A stretch of DNA of 64,000 nucleotides from B30-G6 sp963701385 (GCA_963701385.1 CAVOZW010000016.1:330222-394221); one strand, 5' to 3'. Shown: positions 1 through 10,260, numbered from the stretch's first letter. Numbers and translations: made by a program. The notes: generated from the letters alone by a model not told the origin.

Positions 1-647
1 CCGAACTGTTGTACCAAACCGATTAAAATTTTAAAAACGTCTCAAGAAGGTGATCCCACAACCCTCGACTGCCTTAATTGTGAAAGTGCTTTTGAAAATA
101 TTTGCAGTGGTTATGAACTTCAAATAACGGATATTCTTGAAGACGGTTCCTTTTGGTTTACCACACTAGCAATCAAAGCACTTCTACAATTGACATGAGA
201 TTGTCGACTAATAAGAGCCCGGGTGCCTGTTTGACCGGGATAAAAGGGCCTGGATGCTCTAACCAAAAACCATTGGTGACAGTTGAACCAAGAACCCAAT
301 GTTTCCAATTTACGGCTGCCAATCAACCGAGTGGCTGCGAAAACTCAGCCAAATCCACATGGGTTGTAGAATACGACCCGGAAAATGAATGTATCGTCTA
401 TAATGTATGGGGAGCTTATCACAACGATGACCGAGAGTGGACTTGCACCGATGTTCAGATTGACGCGAATAAAATTGAGGCCATTCCTTTGAAGGATTCA
501 TTAACATTGCAGTTTGATGACGGATCAAAAGCGCTATCAAGTATTCTTACTGTTGAAGAGTGTGATGTGGGATGGATTCAAGCGGTTGACTCGGATGGCT
601 GTAATGCAAGATGCTACAAAATTGCTGGCAGATTATATTGCCGTTAG
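1..647 (+). CDS. Hypothetical protein, partial, probably frameshifted
   Basis: Not recognised. An open frame enters from the left edge and stops at about 198. It is cysteine-rich at its start and ends in an acidic stretch with FWF. A second frame runs open from about 153 to the stop at 645-647 and carries scattered cysteines, including a CNARC motif near the C terminus. The first frame loses coding character just where the second gains it, so one gene with a missing base near 150 is the simplest reading. Otherwise the second part starts at the ATG at 194. No signal peptide or membrane segment is visible. A strong terminator follows. Function unknown. Confidence 0.45.
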
Positions 648-684
648 TGTGGAATAAAACGCTAACTTGCAGTTGCAGAAACAT

Positions 685-730
685 AGCCCCGATGGAATGC
701 GGTTCAGGTTTCCATCGGGGCTGTTTTTTT
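685..730 (+). terminator. Rho-independent terminator
   Basis: A 12-bp perfect stem (AGCCCCGATGGA, 685-696, with its complement at 711-722) with a 14-nt loop is followed by a run of seven T. It closes the hypothetical gene on the left. Confidence 0.9.
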
Positions 731-821
731 AACAGTTTTAAAATGTTTGAATGGATTGCATATGCGGTGATATACATGAAGCTGTGATGACATCATATTA
801 ATGGTTCCGTTACTGTATTGC

Positions 822-851
822 TTGACGCTTGCATTTCTACCAGCCTATATT
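822..851 (+). promoter_or_regulatory. Sigma70-like promoter for the CHASE2 gene
   Basis: TTGACG (822-827) and TATATT (846-851) are 18 bp apart. They lie 48 bp before the ATG of the CHASE2-phosphatase gene, in an otherwise empty gap after a terminator. Confidence 0.5.
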
Positions 852-898
852 GATGGCGTACGTTTAGGCAATAACTACTTCTTTTCTGGAGCAGATTT

Positions 899-3044
899 AT
901 GCCATCCCGCCGTCTGGTGAAAGCGATTCTGTTTGGTCTACTCATCGGAATATTAGGACTGTTGGGCGGGTATTCCCAGACAATGTCCAGGCTCGACGAA
1001 AATTCGGGCTTGGGACTTCTGTTCAAGCTGCGGGGCCAGCGAAATGCCCCGACTGATGTGGTGGTCGTCAGCATCGACAAGGAGTCTTCGGACGAACTGG
1101 GTCTGCCCAACAACCCCGATAAGTGGCCCCGATCTATTCACGCGCGCCTGGTACCCATACTGGAAAAAGCTGGGGCCGCGGTGGTGGCCTTTGACGTTCA
1201 CTTTATCGAGCCTAAGACCCCCGGCGACGACAACCTGTTTGCCGATGCCCTGAAAAATGCCGGTAACGTGGTCCTCTGCGAACCCATGGTCGCCAAGGAG
1301 ATCCCCCTCACCAACAAAAACGGGGTGCGCACAGCGGTTCACAGTATTGAAAAGCGCGTCAAACCCCTGGCGCTTTTTGCCGATGCCTGTGTTGACACCG
1401 CCCCCTTTGCCCTGCCCAGAATCCCCTTCAAGGTCAACCAGTACTGGGCCTTCAAGACCGGTGCCGGGGATTCCCCCACCCTGCCGGTGGTCGTGTTTCA
1501 GCTTTATACCGCTTCAGCCTATGAATCCTTTCTTGACCTGCTCAAAAAGGCAAGCCCGGAGTGGGCTCCCAAACTGCCTGGGGATATCGAGGCCGTTATG
1601 GAAAACAATGGGCTGAAACGTCTGATCAGCAATGTCAGGGGAATTTTCAAAACCGATCCCCAGGTTGAAAAAAAAATGATGACCGCCCTTGCGCAATCCG
1701 GCGATCTTGCGTCCGATGAAAAAAAGAGCGGCATGATCCAATCGCTGATTCAAATGTACGGCGGCGACAACCGTCAATATATCAACTATTACGGCCCCCC
1801 GCGCACCATCACCACCATCCCCTACCACCGGGCCCTTCAACTGGGCCAGGACAGCCAGGGTGCTCCCGATATCGACCTGACAGGCAAAGCCGTGTTCGTG
1901 GGTCTTTCCGAGGTGCTGCTGGCGGAGAGAAAGGACAGCTTTTACACCGTGTATTCCCAGGCCAACGGTGTTTTCATCAGCGGTGTGGAGATCGCCGCCA
2001 CGGCAATGGCAAATATCATCGAAGGCAAACCTGTCCGGCCCATCAACACATGGGTTTATGTTGTGTTTATTCTCCTGTGGGGAACCGGGCTGGGGATTGT
2101 CTGCCGCCTGTACCCGGTGCTGATCAGCGCTTCCTGGGTTGTTGGGTTGAGTGTTCTGTATTTTGTCAGCTCCGTGGTGCAGTTCAAATTTTTTCACCTG
2201 TGGTACCCGATTATCATTCCCCTGGTGCTGCAGGCGCCCCTGGCCTTTTTGGGTTCGACGGGCATCAAGTACGCCTGGCTCTTCAAGGAGTTTCTGGTCA
2301 AGCAGCGCATGGAGGAGGACCTTACCAGCGCCGGTGGCCTTCAGGAGAGCATGATGCCGGCCGAGTGCCCTGAAATCGAGGGATATCAGATTGCGGCCAA
2401 GTCGACGCAGGCCCGGGAAGTGGGCGGCGACTTCTTTGATTTCATCGAGGCCAGTGAGGACAAACTGGGGCTGGTCATCGGCGACGTCACCGGAAAAAGC
2501 GTGTCCGGCGCCCTGGTGATGTCGGCTTCGCGAAGTGTATTCCGCATGCTCTCGGAGCAGGATCTGTCTGTGGGCAACATCATGATCCAGGCCAACAAGC
2601 GCTTGAAGAAAGACATCAGAAGCGGTATGTTTGTGGCCCTCCTGTTTGCCAGTTTGGATATCAAAAAGAAGATCTTGACGCTGTGCAGTGCCGGGCAGAC
2701 CCAGCCGATCCATTACGTGGCAGAACACCGGTGAAGCCACCCTGGTGGAGACGGAAGGTGACAGCTTTCCCCTGGGAATTCTGGATGATGCGGATTATCA
2801 GGAAACAAATATTCAATTCGAGCCGGGTGACAAAATTATATTTTACACCGACGGCATCGTGGAAGCCATGAATGCCAAAGAAGAGATGTTCGGGTTCGAA
2901 CGCTTGATGGAGATCATGCAGCATGCAGGCGATATGGATCCGGAATCGCTTCTCAATGAAATCGTCGATAGCGTCAACGCATTCGCAGGCAACGTGGCCC
3001 AGCATGATGACCTGACCATCATTGTGCTGGGTGTGTCCACTTAA
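899..3044 (+). CDS. CHASE2 sensor / SpoIIE-type PP2C serine phosphatase (one frameshift)
   Basis: A membrane receptor whose extracytoplasmic CHASE2 sensor controls a cytoplasmic PP2C-like (SpoIIE/RsbU) phosphatase. This family usually dephosphorylates an anti-sigma-factor antagonist. Visible order: one membrane helix at residues 8-26, CHASE2 at about 30-370, three helices between about 383 and 455, then the phosphatase domain (VGGDFFDF, GDVTGKSVSGALVM, and C-terminal TDGIVEA and DDLTIIVL). The first frame stops at 2734 and the rest continues in the next frame. Removing one G near 2722 gives HYV-QNTGEATLVE and a 714-residue protein of normal design. The start has GGAG 8 bp upstream and a promoter at 822-851. 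No antagonist or anti-sigma gene is adjacent, so the partner is unknown. Confidence 0.88.
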
Positions 3045-3050
3045 TATTGA

Positions 3051-3174
3051 CGATTTCGTAAAAAGCCCAACTTCCGCGTTGTGCTGAATTTCGCAATCAT
3101 TCAACGTACAATAAGTACGCCTCATGATAGCAAAATTTGCACGCCTTGAATTTGAACTTTTTACAAAACCGTCT
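3051..3174. repeat. 124-bp imperfect palindromic repeat (MITE-like)
   Basis: The ends GACGATTTCGTAAAAAGCC and TTTTTACAAAACCGTC are inverted copies of each other. Inner arms (near 3078-3102 and 3122-3146) also pair roughly, and the centre is CGTAC-AATAA-GTACG. An isolated end of the same type (TTTTTACGAAACCGTCAA) lies at about 31236-31253. It sits between two genes and encodes nothing. Confidence 0.7.
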
Positions 3175-3223
3175 AAATAGGACTTTTTGCAGTTTCATCA
3201 ATAAATGAATACCCCACACTTAA

Positions 3224-3258
3224 AAAAGCTCACCGGAAAATTTTACCCCGGTGCTTTT
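3224..3258 (-). terminator. Terminator of the HD-domain gene
   Basis: On the minus strand a hairpin with AAAAGCACCGG and CCGGTG arms is followed by a T run. The upstream arm overlaps the last codons and stop of the HD gene. Because the other strand also ends in T residues it may act in both directions. Confidence 0.6.
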
Positions 3259-4164
3259 AGGGCGCGTCTGAAGTGAATCCTGTAACTTTCGGCATCGGAT
3301 TCCAACATGTGGGCAAGGTAGGTCATGGCTCGCTCGATGGCAACCTGGTAAAGATCTGCATCGATTTTCCAGCGAACCCGGAAGTGATTCTGAAAAAAAC
3401 GGTGTACACTGTCCAGTTGCGTTGATAGACGTGCGTTCATCCGCTCATTGAACAGGGTCGCATCTTTGATGAGATCGAGTGCACATTCATAATTTCCAGT
3501 GCCAGCTTCTTTAAATTCACGATACAAAAGCGGAAGTTTTTCAAGATATGTCCGGTCGGATGTTTGCGCCAGCAGGTCTGCAGATGCCAGCATTTTCCCG
3601 ATCAGTTCACCGGATGGGGACTGAAAAGGTATCGTGTTAAGGGGTTTTTCTATATCGGTGCACAAAATGGCCTGTTCACAGGTAAGGACGCTGTTTCGTG
3701 AACAGCCTTTCTGTGTCAGGAGGTGGTCCATGAATTCGATGCTGCGGTCTACATGCACAGGTGCCAGTTTGGCACTGCTGTCGTAGTTTTCGGAATCTTT
3801 TTGAATATAACCGACGTCGTGCATGAGTGCGGCAACCAGTCCCATATTGGCATCCATCGCACTTAAAACCACGCCCTCAATATGGGCGCCGTGGATGAGC
3901 CGTGCCATGGCAAGAAAGACATCCGTGGTATGTTTGAGGTTGTGGTAAGGTGTGTCGCAGGGTTTGAATCCTTGAAATGTTACCGGAAAACAAGGCAACA
4001 ACATCTTCAAAGACAGCCGACAGAAATGTAAAATCACCGCTGTTGAACATGTCCTGAAAAATGATCTTAACTTCTTCCAAAACCCTGTCGGGATCACTGC
4101 GTGTCCACAAGCAGGGATAACTGTGGAGAGGAAGGACTTTTCTTTTTTGTGAATCCGTTGACAT
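3243..4164 (-). CDS. HD-domain phosphohydrolase-like protein (one frameshift)
   Basis: An HD-superfamily protein resembling the metal-dependent phosphohydrolase/phosphodiesterase fold. The metal-ligand pattern is seen as CDTPYHNLKHT, then LMHDVGY about 40 residues later. The N-terminal 60 or so residues lie in one frame (start 4164) and the HD core in another. Deleting one base near 3976 joins FSGN to FQGFKP and gives about 306 residues. It is transcribed away from the adjacent sensor kinase with about 65 bp between starts, so the two may share a regulatory region and act in one signalling route. The substrate cannot be told; cyclic nucleotides are one known substrate type of HD proteins. Confidence 0.78.
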
Positions 4165-4228
4165 TTGTTGCCCTATACATGAAATATTCGCTTAAAGCAA
4201 TTCTATGCATTGTGAGGGAGAGTTAGGT

Positions 4229-5728
4229 GTGAAGGAAGATTATCGAAGGCAAAATGAAGCGGAAGAGTCTGAGCTCCATAAAAGAATGTTTCATTTGAAA
4301 ACCCTGTGCGATGTCAGCCACGTGCTTCTCGATCAGGGAAATATTGACGGCACCTTGCGAAATTTTCTCTTGATGACCCTGGGCAGTTTTGGTGTTGTCG
4401 AAGGGTTTGCATTCATCGATCGAAGAGAAAGCCCTGATTCCCAATAAATTGATTGCCGTCGGAATCGATGAAGAGACACGCCCGCTAATCGAAAAGGGTT
4501 GTCATAAACTGCTCGTCGCCTATGATTACATCCCAACCATGGAACATATAAACGAAAAGCAACGGTTGTCGCTTTTCCCTCCGTTTATTGCCTATGTATC
4601 GATTTTTAATATCGCATATAATTGCAATGGTATTATGGGGTTGGGTGCCAAGATTGTCGATGGTCCCTACACCACTGACGACACGGAACTGCTGGAAACA
4701 CTGTTAATTAATCTGGCTGTTACCTTGAAAAATGTTCGCTCTACCCTGGCATTGAAATCGGCTTTTCGAGAGGTCAACACGCTTAATCAGGCAAAAACCA
4801 AGGTTATTAACCATCTTTCTCATGAATTGAAAACACCGATATCACTTCTGACAACGGCTCATTTCCCTTTTGCGAAAGACCACTTTCGGCGATACCGGAG
4901 AAAAAATGGATCCGGACATATGACAGAGCGGAAAGGAGTTTAAAGCGGTTGTCGAGCATTCAGCGGGAAGTAGAGGACATTATGCGGGACAGGGCATTTC
5001 CACACCATCGTGATGCCACGATGCTGTTTCAACGAATGCACCGATATGATAGAGGCGTTGAGCCGCAGAGCAGGCGGGCGAAGGCATCGTTGTCGAAAAG
5101 ATACAAAAGCGTATCGATGAACTGTATCGTCCCGGAAGAACAGGTTGCGGCGGAATCGCTCGACTCTGGGACGATATTTGAGAGAAACCATGCAGCGGAT
5201 AGAATCGGAGATCGGGCACAGAAAACTCGACATGCGATTTAGATCTGAAGACCATCGAAAAGGGTTTCCATTCCCAAAAGAATTCTCTCTTCGATCGTAT
5301 TTGGACTCATAAAAAATGCCATCGAAAACACACCGGATGAGGGCAGAATCGATATTTCGGCGAAGGATACGGAAAAAGGTGTAACACTTGACGGTTCATG
5401 ATTTTGGAACCGGTATCGTGGCCAGGCATCGCAAGTATCTGTTTGAAGGCTTTTATCCAACGCAGGACACGGATGGATATTCGACAAAAAAGCCCTTTGA
5501 TTTCAATGCCGGTGGAAAAGGGACAGATCTCATGCGCATCAAAATATTTTCCGAACGCTATCATTTCAACATGGATATGACATCGTACAAGATGCTCCAC
5601 ATATCCCGAATTCCACTGACATCTGTCCAGGAGAAATTACAAGGTGTGCATTCTGCAAAAAACCAGTGGATTGCCACAGTTCCGGCGAAACGATTTTAAA
5701 CCTCATTTTTCCTGCGACATTTAGTTAA
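4229..5728 (+). pseudogene. GAF/HisKA sensor histidine kinase, many frameshifts
   Basis: All parts of a cytoplasmic sensor kinase can be read, but in several frames. They are a GAF-like N-terminal region (4229-4740), the phosphoacceptor box SHELKTP (near 4840), a linker helix, N box NAIENTPDEG (near 5315-5345), G1 box DFGTGI (near 5398), G2 GGKGTDL (near 5512), and a cysteine-rich tail that, when reframed, runs to a TAA at 5726-5728 (ICPGE, CAFC, DCHSSG). At least eight indels are needed to restore it, most of them between 4860 and 5650. GTG 4229 has GGGAG upstream; ATG 4205 is the alternative start. It is either a recently dead gene or a stretch of poor base calls. No response regulator is adjacent. 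Confidence 0.75.
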
Positions 5729-5754
5729 GCTTAAGGTAGTAGACGGTTCAATGT

Positions 5755-5820
5755 AATGTAGCGTAGGTCTTTAGACCTGCAAAAACATGTACAGGCAGAG
5801 CTGAAGCTCTGCGCTACATT
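5755..5820. repeat. Cloverleaf-like inverted repeat
   Basis: Outer arms AATGTAGCG (from 5755) and CGCTACATT (to 5820) enclose two small palindromes, AGGTCT-TT-AGACCT and GCAGAGCT-GAAGCTCTGC. It is an intergenic repeat with no coding capacity. The rest of the gap up to 5920 shows nothing further. Confidence 0.7.
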
Positions 5821-5920
5821 TTCAAGAAGAAAAGAAAAAATATTCTTTACGCTGTGGTCTCTGTGAGAGATATTAACTCCTTATTATCATAATTCTTATA
5901 CAATCGCGGATCGCTTAAGA

Positions 5921-5961
5921 GCGGCACAGCCGCGTCTGATAAAATCGTGTAACGATTTTAT
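5921..5961 (+). promoter_or_regulatory. 41-bp double stem-loop, copy A
   Basis: Stem 1 is GCGGC-ACA-GCCGC, then a 5-nt spacer, then stem 2 ATAAAATCG-TGTAA-CGATTTTAT. It is followed by TTGACA, and the etfB start codon lies 105 bp downstream. The spacing is identical to copies at 34579 and 39771, and the base-pair changes between copies are compensatory. Confidence 0.7.
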
Positions 5962-6066
5962 TTGACAATAAAATCGCAGTTCTGTAGGAATCATCATTTG
6001 GAAAGCACAAATATATCTGCTTGTTATAAGTTGTCATCATTGGCCAAATTAAAAGGAGGCATCCGC

Positions 6067-6849
6067 GTGGACGTATTGGTACTGTTAAAACAGGTTCCTT
6101 CGACTGAATCGATAATCGAAATAGCAGGAGACGGGGTCTCCATCAAGATGGATGACCTCAAGTGGGTCATCAACCCCTATGATGAACTCGCCGTGGAAGA
6201 GGCGCTTCGTTTGCGGGAGGCCCATGGCGGAAGCGTAACGATCCTGACCGTGGGGCGTGAAAAAGCGGCCGAAGCGATTCGAACGGCACTGGCAATGGGT
6301 GCCGACAAAGGGGTTTTGATTTCAGACCCCGTCCTGGAGAGCTGCGACCCGCTGACGACGGCCAAGGTGTTGGCCGCGGCGGCCAAGGAGATACCTTTTG
6401 ACCTGATCATTGCCGGGCAGCGGGCCGTGGACGACGATGCCTACATGGTCGGTTCGGTCGTCGCCGAGGTCTTGGGGATCCCGAGCGTCACCATGGTGAT
6501 AAAAGAGGAGATGGTTGAAAATGGGATCCGGTGCCACCAGACCATCGATGGGGGCGTGGCCGTCGTGGAAGCGCCGTTGCCGGCGCTTATTACGACCCAG
6601 CGCGGGTTGAATGATCCCCGGTACGCTTCCCTGCCGGGCATTATGAAAGCCAAGAAGAAACCCCTGGAGCACAAAACGTTGGCTGATCTGGGTTTTGATC
6701 CCCAGACCTTTTCGGCGCCGAAGATGAAAATCGTGGCCCTGAAACCGCCGCCGGATAGAAAAGGCGGTCGGGTCATCGAAGGCGAGACAGCCCAGGAAAA
6801 GGCCCGGGAACTGGTGAAAATTTTGCACGAGGAGGCAAAAGTTATCTAA
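6067..6849 (+). CDS. etfB: Electron transfer flavoprotein beta subunit
   Basis: Small subunit of the cytoplasmic electron transfer flavoprotein heterodimer. It binds AMP (or a second FAD in bifurcating types) and passes electrons from acyl-CoA dehydrogenases to a quinone-linked or other acceptor. The family signature is clear: VLVLLKQVPSTES at the start, then PYDELAVEEALRLRE and the loop AGQRAVDDDAYMVG. I chose GTG 6067 because AAAGGAGG lies 8 bp upstream and the family starts here; a longer frame back to 5962 adds residues unlike the family. Length is about 260 residues. etfA follows after 52 bp, so the two form one transcription unit. Which dehydrogenase it serves is not shown here. Confidence 0.95.
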   Translation: MDVLVLLKQVPSTESIIEIAGDGVSIKMDDLKWVINPYDELAVEEALRLREAHGGSVTILTVGREKAAEAIRTALAMGADKGVLISDPVLESCDPLTTAKVLAAAAKEIPFDLIIAGQRAVDDDAYMVGSVVAEVLGIPSVTMVIKEEMVENGIRCHQTIDGGVAVVEAPLPALITTQRGLNDPRYASLPGIMKAKKKPLEHKTLADLGFDPQTFSAPKMKIVALKPPPDRKGGRVIEGETAQEKARELVKILHEEAKVI

Positions 6850-6901
6850 TAAATTTTTATCATATCCGGTCTTCTGACCCGGGTAAAATATGAGGTGAAA
6901 T

Positions 6902-7867
6902 ATGTCACAGGGAATCATGGTGGTTGCAGAGCAGAGCGACGGTGTTTTTAGAAAAGTCGCTTTTGAAATGTTGAGCCAAGGAAAACGGATTGCCGACAAG
7001 CTGGGGCGTCCATTGACGGCCGTTGTCCTGGGCGCTGATATTGGCGAATGTGCCCAGGCGCTTCAAGCCTATGGCCCCGACAGGATTCTGGCGGTTGAAG
7101 GCTCACATCTCGCCGAGTACCTGACAGACGCCTATACCAATGCCCTGTCAGCGGTTATAGAACAGGAAGAACCGGGCATCCTTCTATTTGGTGCCTCGGT
7201 ACAGGGGAAAGACCTTTCCGCACGTATTGCGGCGCGATTCGATGCACCGCTGGCAACGGATTGTGTGGCCATCACATGCGATGACGGCGGGTTGACTGCC
7301 ACACGGCCCATCTATGGTGGAAAGTTGCTGGCGGAAGTTGTTTTGGAGGGAGATTGCCAGATATTTTCAGTGCGCCCAAATATAACGGAGATTGTAGAAA
7401 CCGGCGGTGATGCTGTCGTGGAAAAGGTATCGGCCGAGACCGGCAAGAAGAGCATGACTTTTATTGAAAAAAGAATGGAAACCGGCAAGATCGACTTGAT
7501 CGAAGCGAATATTGTTGTTTCAGGCGGCCGGGGCATGGGAGGAAATGACTATTCCCTTATCGAAGCCTTGGCGAAGGCCCTCGGTGCAGCCGTGGGGGCA
7601 TCCCGGGCGGCTGTTGACGAGGGGTGGCGGCCGCATTCAGATCAGGTGGGCCAGACTGGCAAGGTTGTGTCACCCGGACTCTACATGGCTTTTGGCATAT
7701 CGGGTGCCATTCAGCATCTGGCCGGCATGTCATCCTCGAAGGTTATCGTGGCCATCAACAATGATTCGGAAGCACCTATCTTTGCCAAGGCCGATTATGC
7801 CGTTGTGGCTGATCTATTTGAAATTGCACCCTATATCACCGAAGAGATTCGAAAAATATCTGGATGA
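6902..7867 (+). CDS. etfA: Electron transfer flavoprotein alpha subunit
   Basis: Large subunit of the ETF heterodimer, 321 residues. The N-terminal Rossmann-like domain is followed from about residue 205 by the conserved FAD-binding C-terminal domain: SGGRGMGG, VGASRAAVDEGW, QVGQTGKVVSPGLY, FGISGAIQH, and INNDSEAPIFAKADY. RBS GAGGTGAAAT precedes the ATG. Its last codons overlap the start of rimO (ATGA), so translation is probably coupled. There is no ferredoxin-like N-terminal extension. Confidence 0.96.
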   Translation: MSQGIMVVAEQSDGVFRKVAFEMLSQGKRIADKLGRPLTAVVLGADIGECAQALQAYGPDRILAVEGSHLAEYLTDAYTNALSAVIEQEEPGILLFGASVQGKDLSARIAARFDAPLATDCVAITCDDGGLTATRPIYGGKLLAEVVLEGDCQIFSVRPNITEIVETGGDAVVEKVSAETGKKSMTFIEKRMETGKIDLIEANIVVSGGRGMGGNDYSLIEALAKALGAAVGASRAAVDEGWRPHSDQVGQTGKVVSPGLYMAFGISGAIQHLAGMSSSKVIVAINNDSEAPIFAKADYAVVADLFEIAPYITEEIRKISG

Positions 7868-9180
7868 TTTTTCATGTTGCCAGCCTCGGCTGTGCGCGCA
7901 ATCTCGTCGACAGCGAATCCATGACAGGTCGACTGCTGGCTGCCGGGCACGATATGACGGAGAACCCCGCCGAGGCGGAAGTGATCGTCGTCAACACCTG
8001 CAGCTTCATCGAACCGGCTATCAACGAGTCCATCGATACCATTCTCGCCCTGGCAAGACAAAAGACGCATGGGGTCTGCCGCCGAATGATCGTTACCGGC
8101 TGTCTTCCGGAGCGGTTTCGAGAAGCGATCGTCAGCAGCCTGCCCGAAGTCGATATGTTTTTGGGAACCGGCGCCTACGACAGGATCGTGGAGGCGGTTG
8201 TCGCGCATGCGGACCGCCCTAAGTGCATTCTGCCGGATCCGGATGAACTGGCGAGCACCAGCGAGGTAATGCCAAGAGCCGGGCGACCCTTGGCCATGTC
8301 CTATCTCAAAATTGCGGAAGGATGTGACCGGCACTGCACCTACTGCATCATCCCCAAGCTGCGTGGTAGACAAAAAAGCCGCCCTATCCAGAATATTGTT
8401 CAGGAAGCCACAGCCCTCGTTGAATCGGGTGTCAAGGAATTGGTGCTGGTGGCGCAGGAAACAAGCGCGTATGGGATGGACATCGGTTTGCAAAACGGCC
8501 TTTCCCGCCTGCTGCAGCGGCTAGCGGCCATATCGGCGGACATCTGGATTCGGGTGCTTTACGGGCACCCGGACAGTATGGACGACACCCTGGTTCGAAC
8601 CATGCACGAAGCGGGCAATATCTGCTCCTATTTTGATGTCCCCATCCAGCATGCCAGCAATCGGATATTGAAAAAAATGGGGCGGCACTATCGACAAGAG
8701 ACGCTATTCAAGCTGTTTGACCGAATCCGTTCCATTTCCAGTGACGCCTGTCTGAGAACGACCGTCATTACAGGGTTTCCGGGCGAAACGGACTCAGACT
8801 TTGATGCGCTGTTCAATTGCATCGAAAAAATTCAATTTGACCACCTAGGTGTTTTTATTTATTCTGATTCAGAGGATTTAGCGTCACACGGCCTGGGGCA
8901 GCATGTGCCGGAGGACATTGCCATGGCACGTCATGACGCGATCATGGCGCGACAGATGGATCTGTCAGCGGCTAATAATAAAAAATATCTGTCTCAGACG
9001 CTTCCGGTGCTCATCGAAGAGGCACCCGAAAAAGGACTCTACATCGGAAGGACCGTTTTCCAGGCGCCTGAGGTAGACGGCATCACGTTTGTCCACGGGG
9101 ATCGACTTCCGGTTGGGGGATTTGCAGATGTCCGGATTAGCGATACGCTGGAGTATGACTTGACCGGAGAAGCATTATGA
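7864..9180 (+). CDS. rimO: Ribosomal protein S12 methylthiotransferase
   Basis: A radical-SAM enzyme that methylthiolates an aspartate of ribosomal protein S12. The order is that of the family: N-terminal MTTase domain with three cluster cysteines (GCARNLVDSE, NTCSFI, GCLPE), radical-SAM CxxxCxxC in GCDRHCTYCIIPKLRG at about residue 152, and a C-terminal TRAM-like region. RimO rather than MiaB is supported by the SLGCARNLVDSE start and the KLRGRQKSRP stretch. Length, 438 residues, is normal. It overlaps etfA by four bases and the polyprenyl synthase by four bases. Confidence 0.95.
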   Translation: MIFHVASLGCARNLVDSESMTGRLLAAGHDMTENPAEAEVIVVNTCSFIEPAINESIDTILALARQKTHGVCRRMIVTGCLPERFREAIVSSLPEVDMFLGTGAYDRIVEAVVAHADRPKCILPDPDELASTSEVMPRAGRPLAMSYLKIAEGCDRHCTYCIIPKLRGRQKSRPIQNIVQEATALVESGVKELVLVAQETSAYGMDIGLQNGLSRLLQRLAAISADIWIRVLYGHPDSMDDTLVRTMHEAGNICSYFDVPIQHASNRILKKMGRHYRQETLFKLFDRIRSISSDACLRTTVITGFPGETDSDFDALFNCIEKIQFDHLGVFIYSDSEDLASHGLGQHVPEDIAMARHDAIMARQMDLSAANNKKYLSQTLPVLIEEAPEKGLYIGRTVFQAPEVDGITFVHGDRLPVGGFADVRISDTLEYDLTGEAL

Positions 9181-10157
9181 GCGATCTGAAAAACAGAATC
9201 CTTTTGCTGGTCGAAGATGATCTGAAGGGTATCGAAGCCGCATTGCTCGAAAATTTGCACCCGAACCTGGAACTGGTTTCCAAGGTGGCCCATCACATAC
9301 TTTTCAGCGGCGGAAAACGTCTTCGACCGTTGTTGATGGTACTCTCTGCGAGGCTGTGCGGGTACCGTGGTGATTATGACAAGACGTTCTCTGTCATTTT
9401 TGAGTACCTTCATGCCGCAACCCTCTTGCACGACGATCTGGTGGACGGTGCTGACTTGCGCCGCGGAAAACCTGCCGCGCATGCTGTATTCGGAAACGAA
9501 ATTGCTGTGTTGGTGGGAGATTTTCTTCTGGCCCGCGGCCTGGCGATTGCCGCAGAAACACGTAACCCCAGAATCATTAAGATTATTTCCGAAATCACTG
9601 AAAATATGTCACAAGGTGAAATTCATCAGCTTGACCGCAAAGGCAAGTTAGACCTGACCGAAGCAGAGTACATGGATATCATCAAATGCAAAACAGCCGT
9701 GCTCTTTCAAGGCGCTTGTCGTATCAGTGCCCTTCTTGCCAAGGCTTCTGAAGAAAAAGAGACGGCGCTGGCACAATACGGCTACCACCTTGGCATGGCC
9801 TTTCAGATGGTGGACGACCTGCTCGACTACACCGTTGACACGCAGGGTCTCGGCAAGGCAGTTGGGGCTGACCTTCGGGAGGGGAAACTGACGCTTCCCG
9901 TTATCATTGCCTTAAAACAGGCCGAGACAGGCGATCGCGATTTGATGGAGACAATCATCTTGAATGAAACCTTTACCAACAATGATTTCAGATGGCTGGT
10001 TGAAAAAATATCCGAACAGGGCGGTTTTGAATATACCAGAGCATTGGCGCGTAAGCACACCACAAACGCCTGCCAGGCGCTGGGGTTGTTTCCTGAATCG
10101 CCCACCAGGGAAATCTTATTAGATATTGCCGGGTATGCACTCGAAAGAACGCACTGA
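9177..10157 (+). CDS. Polyprenyl diphosphate synthase (IspA/IspB family)
   Basis: A trans-prenyl transferase that condenses isopentenyl diphosphate on allylic diphosphates, probably making the long quinone side chain. Evidence: GGKRLRPLL, the first aspartate-rich motif LLHDDLVDGADLRRGKP at about residue 85, GEIHQL, and the second motif MVDDLLDY at about residue 211. At 326 residues it has the long-chain (octaprenyl type) size. The product chain length cannot be read with confidence. It overlaps the rimO stop (ATGA), making an etfBA-rimO-synthase unit. Confidence 0.92.
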   Translation: MSDLKNRILLLVEDDLKGIEAALLENLHPNLELVSKVAHHILFSGGKRLRPLLMVLSARLCGYRGDYDKTFSVIFEYLHAATLLHDDLVDGADLRRGKPAAHAVFGNEIAVLVGDFLLARGLAIAAETRNPRIIKIISEITENMSQGEIHQLDRKGKLDLTEAEYMDIIKCKTAVLFQGACRISALLAKASEEKETALAQYGYHLGMAFQMVDDLLDYTVDTQGLGKAVGADLREGKLTLPVIIALKQAETGDRDLMETIILNETFTNNDFRWLVEKISEQGGFEYTRALARKHTTNACQALGLFPESPTREILLDIAGYALERTH

Positions 10158-10260
10158 ACCGCAACAGCGAGTGTCGCTGAGTCAGTCAGAATTTTTTACG
10201 GTCGCTGCGAAGTACTGCCGTACGGCAGAACCTTCCTGGTTGCTTGCTGCAAGGTTTTCC
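10155..10260. repeat. Repeat copy 1, starts at the synthase stop codon
   Basis: TGAACCGCAACAGCGAG (10155-10171) uses the TGA of the polyprenyl synthase. The other end, GCTTGCTGCAAGGTTTTCC (10242-10260), pairs imperfectly with it. The same two ends recur closer together at 30834-30882. Confidence 0.6.

Noticed and set aside
1514..2740. 408-residue open frame on the minus strand
   Set aside because: It lies fully opposite the CHASE2-phosphatase gene, has no family motif or ribosome-binding site, and arises from the GC-rich codon use of the real gene.
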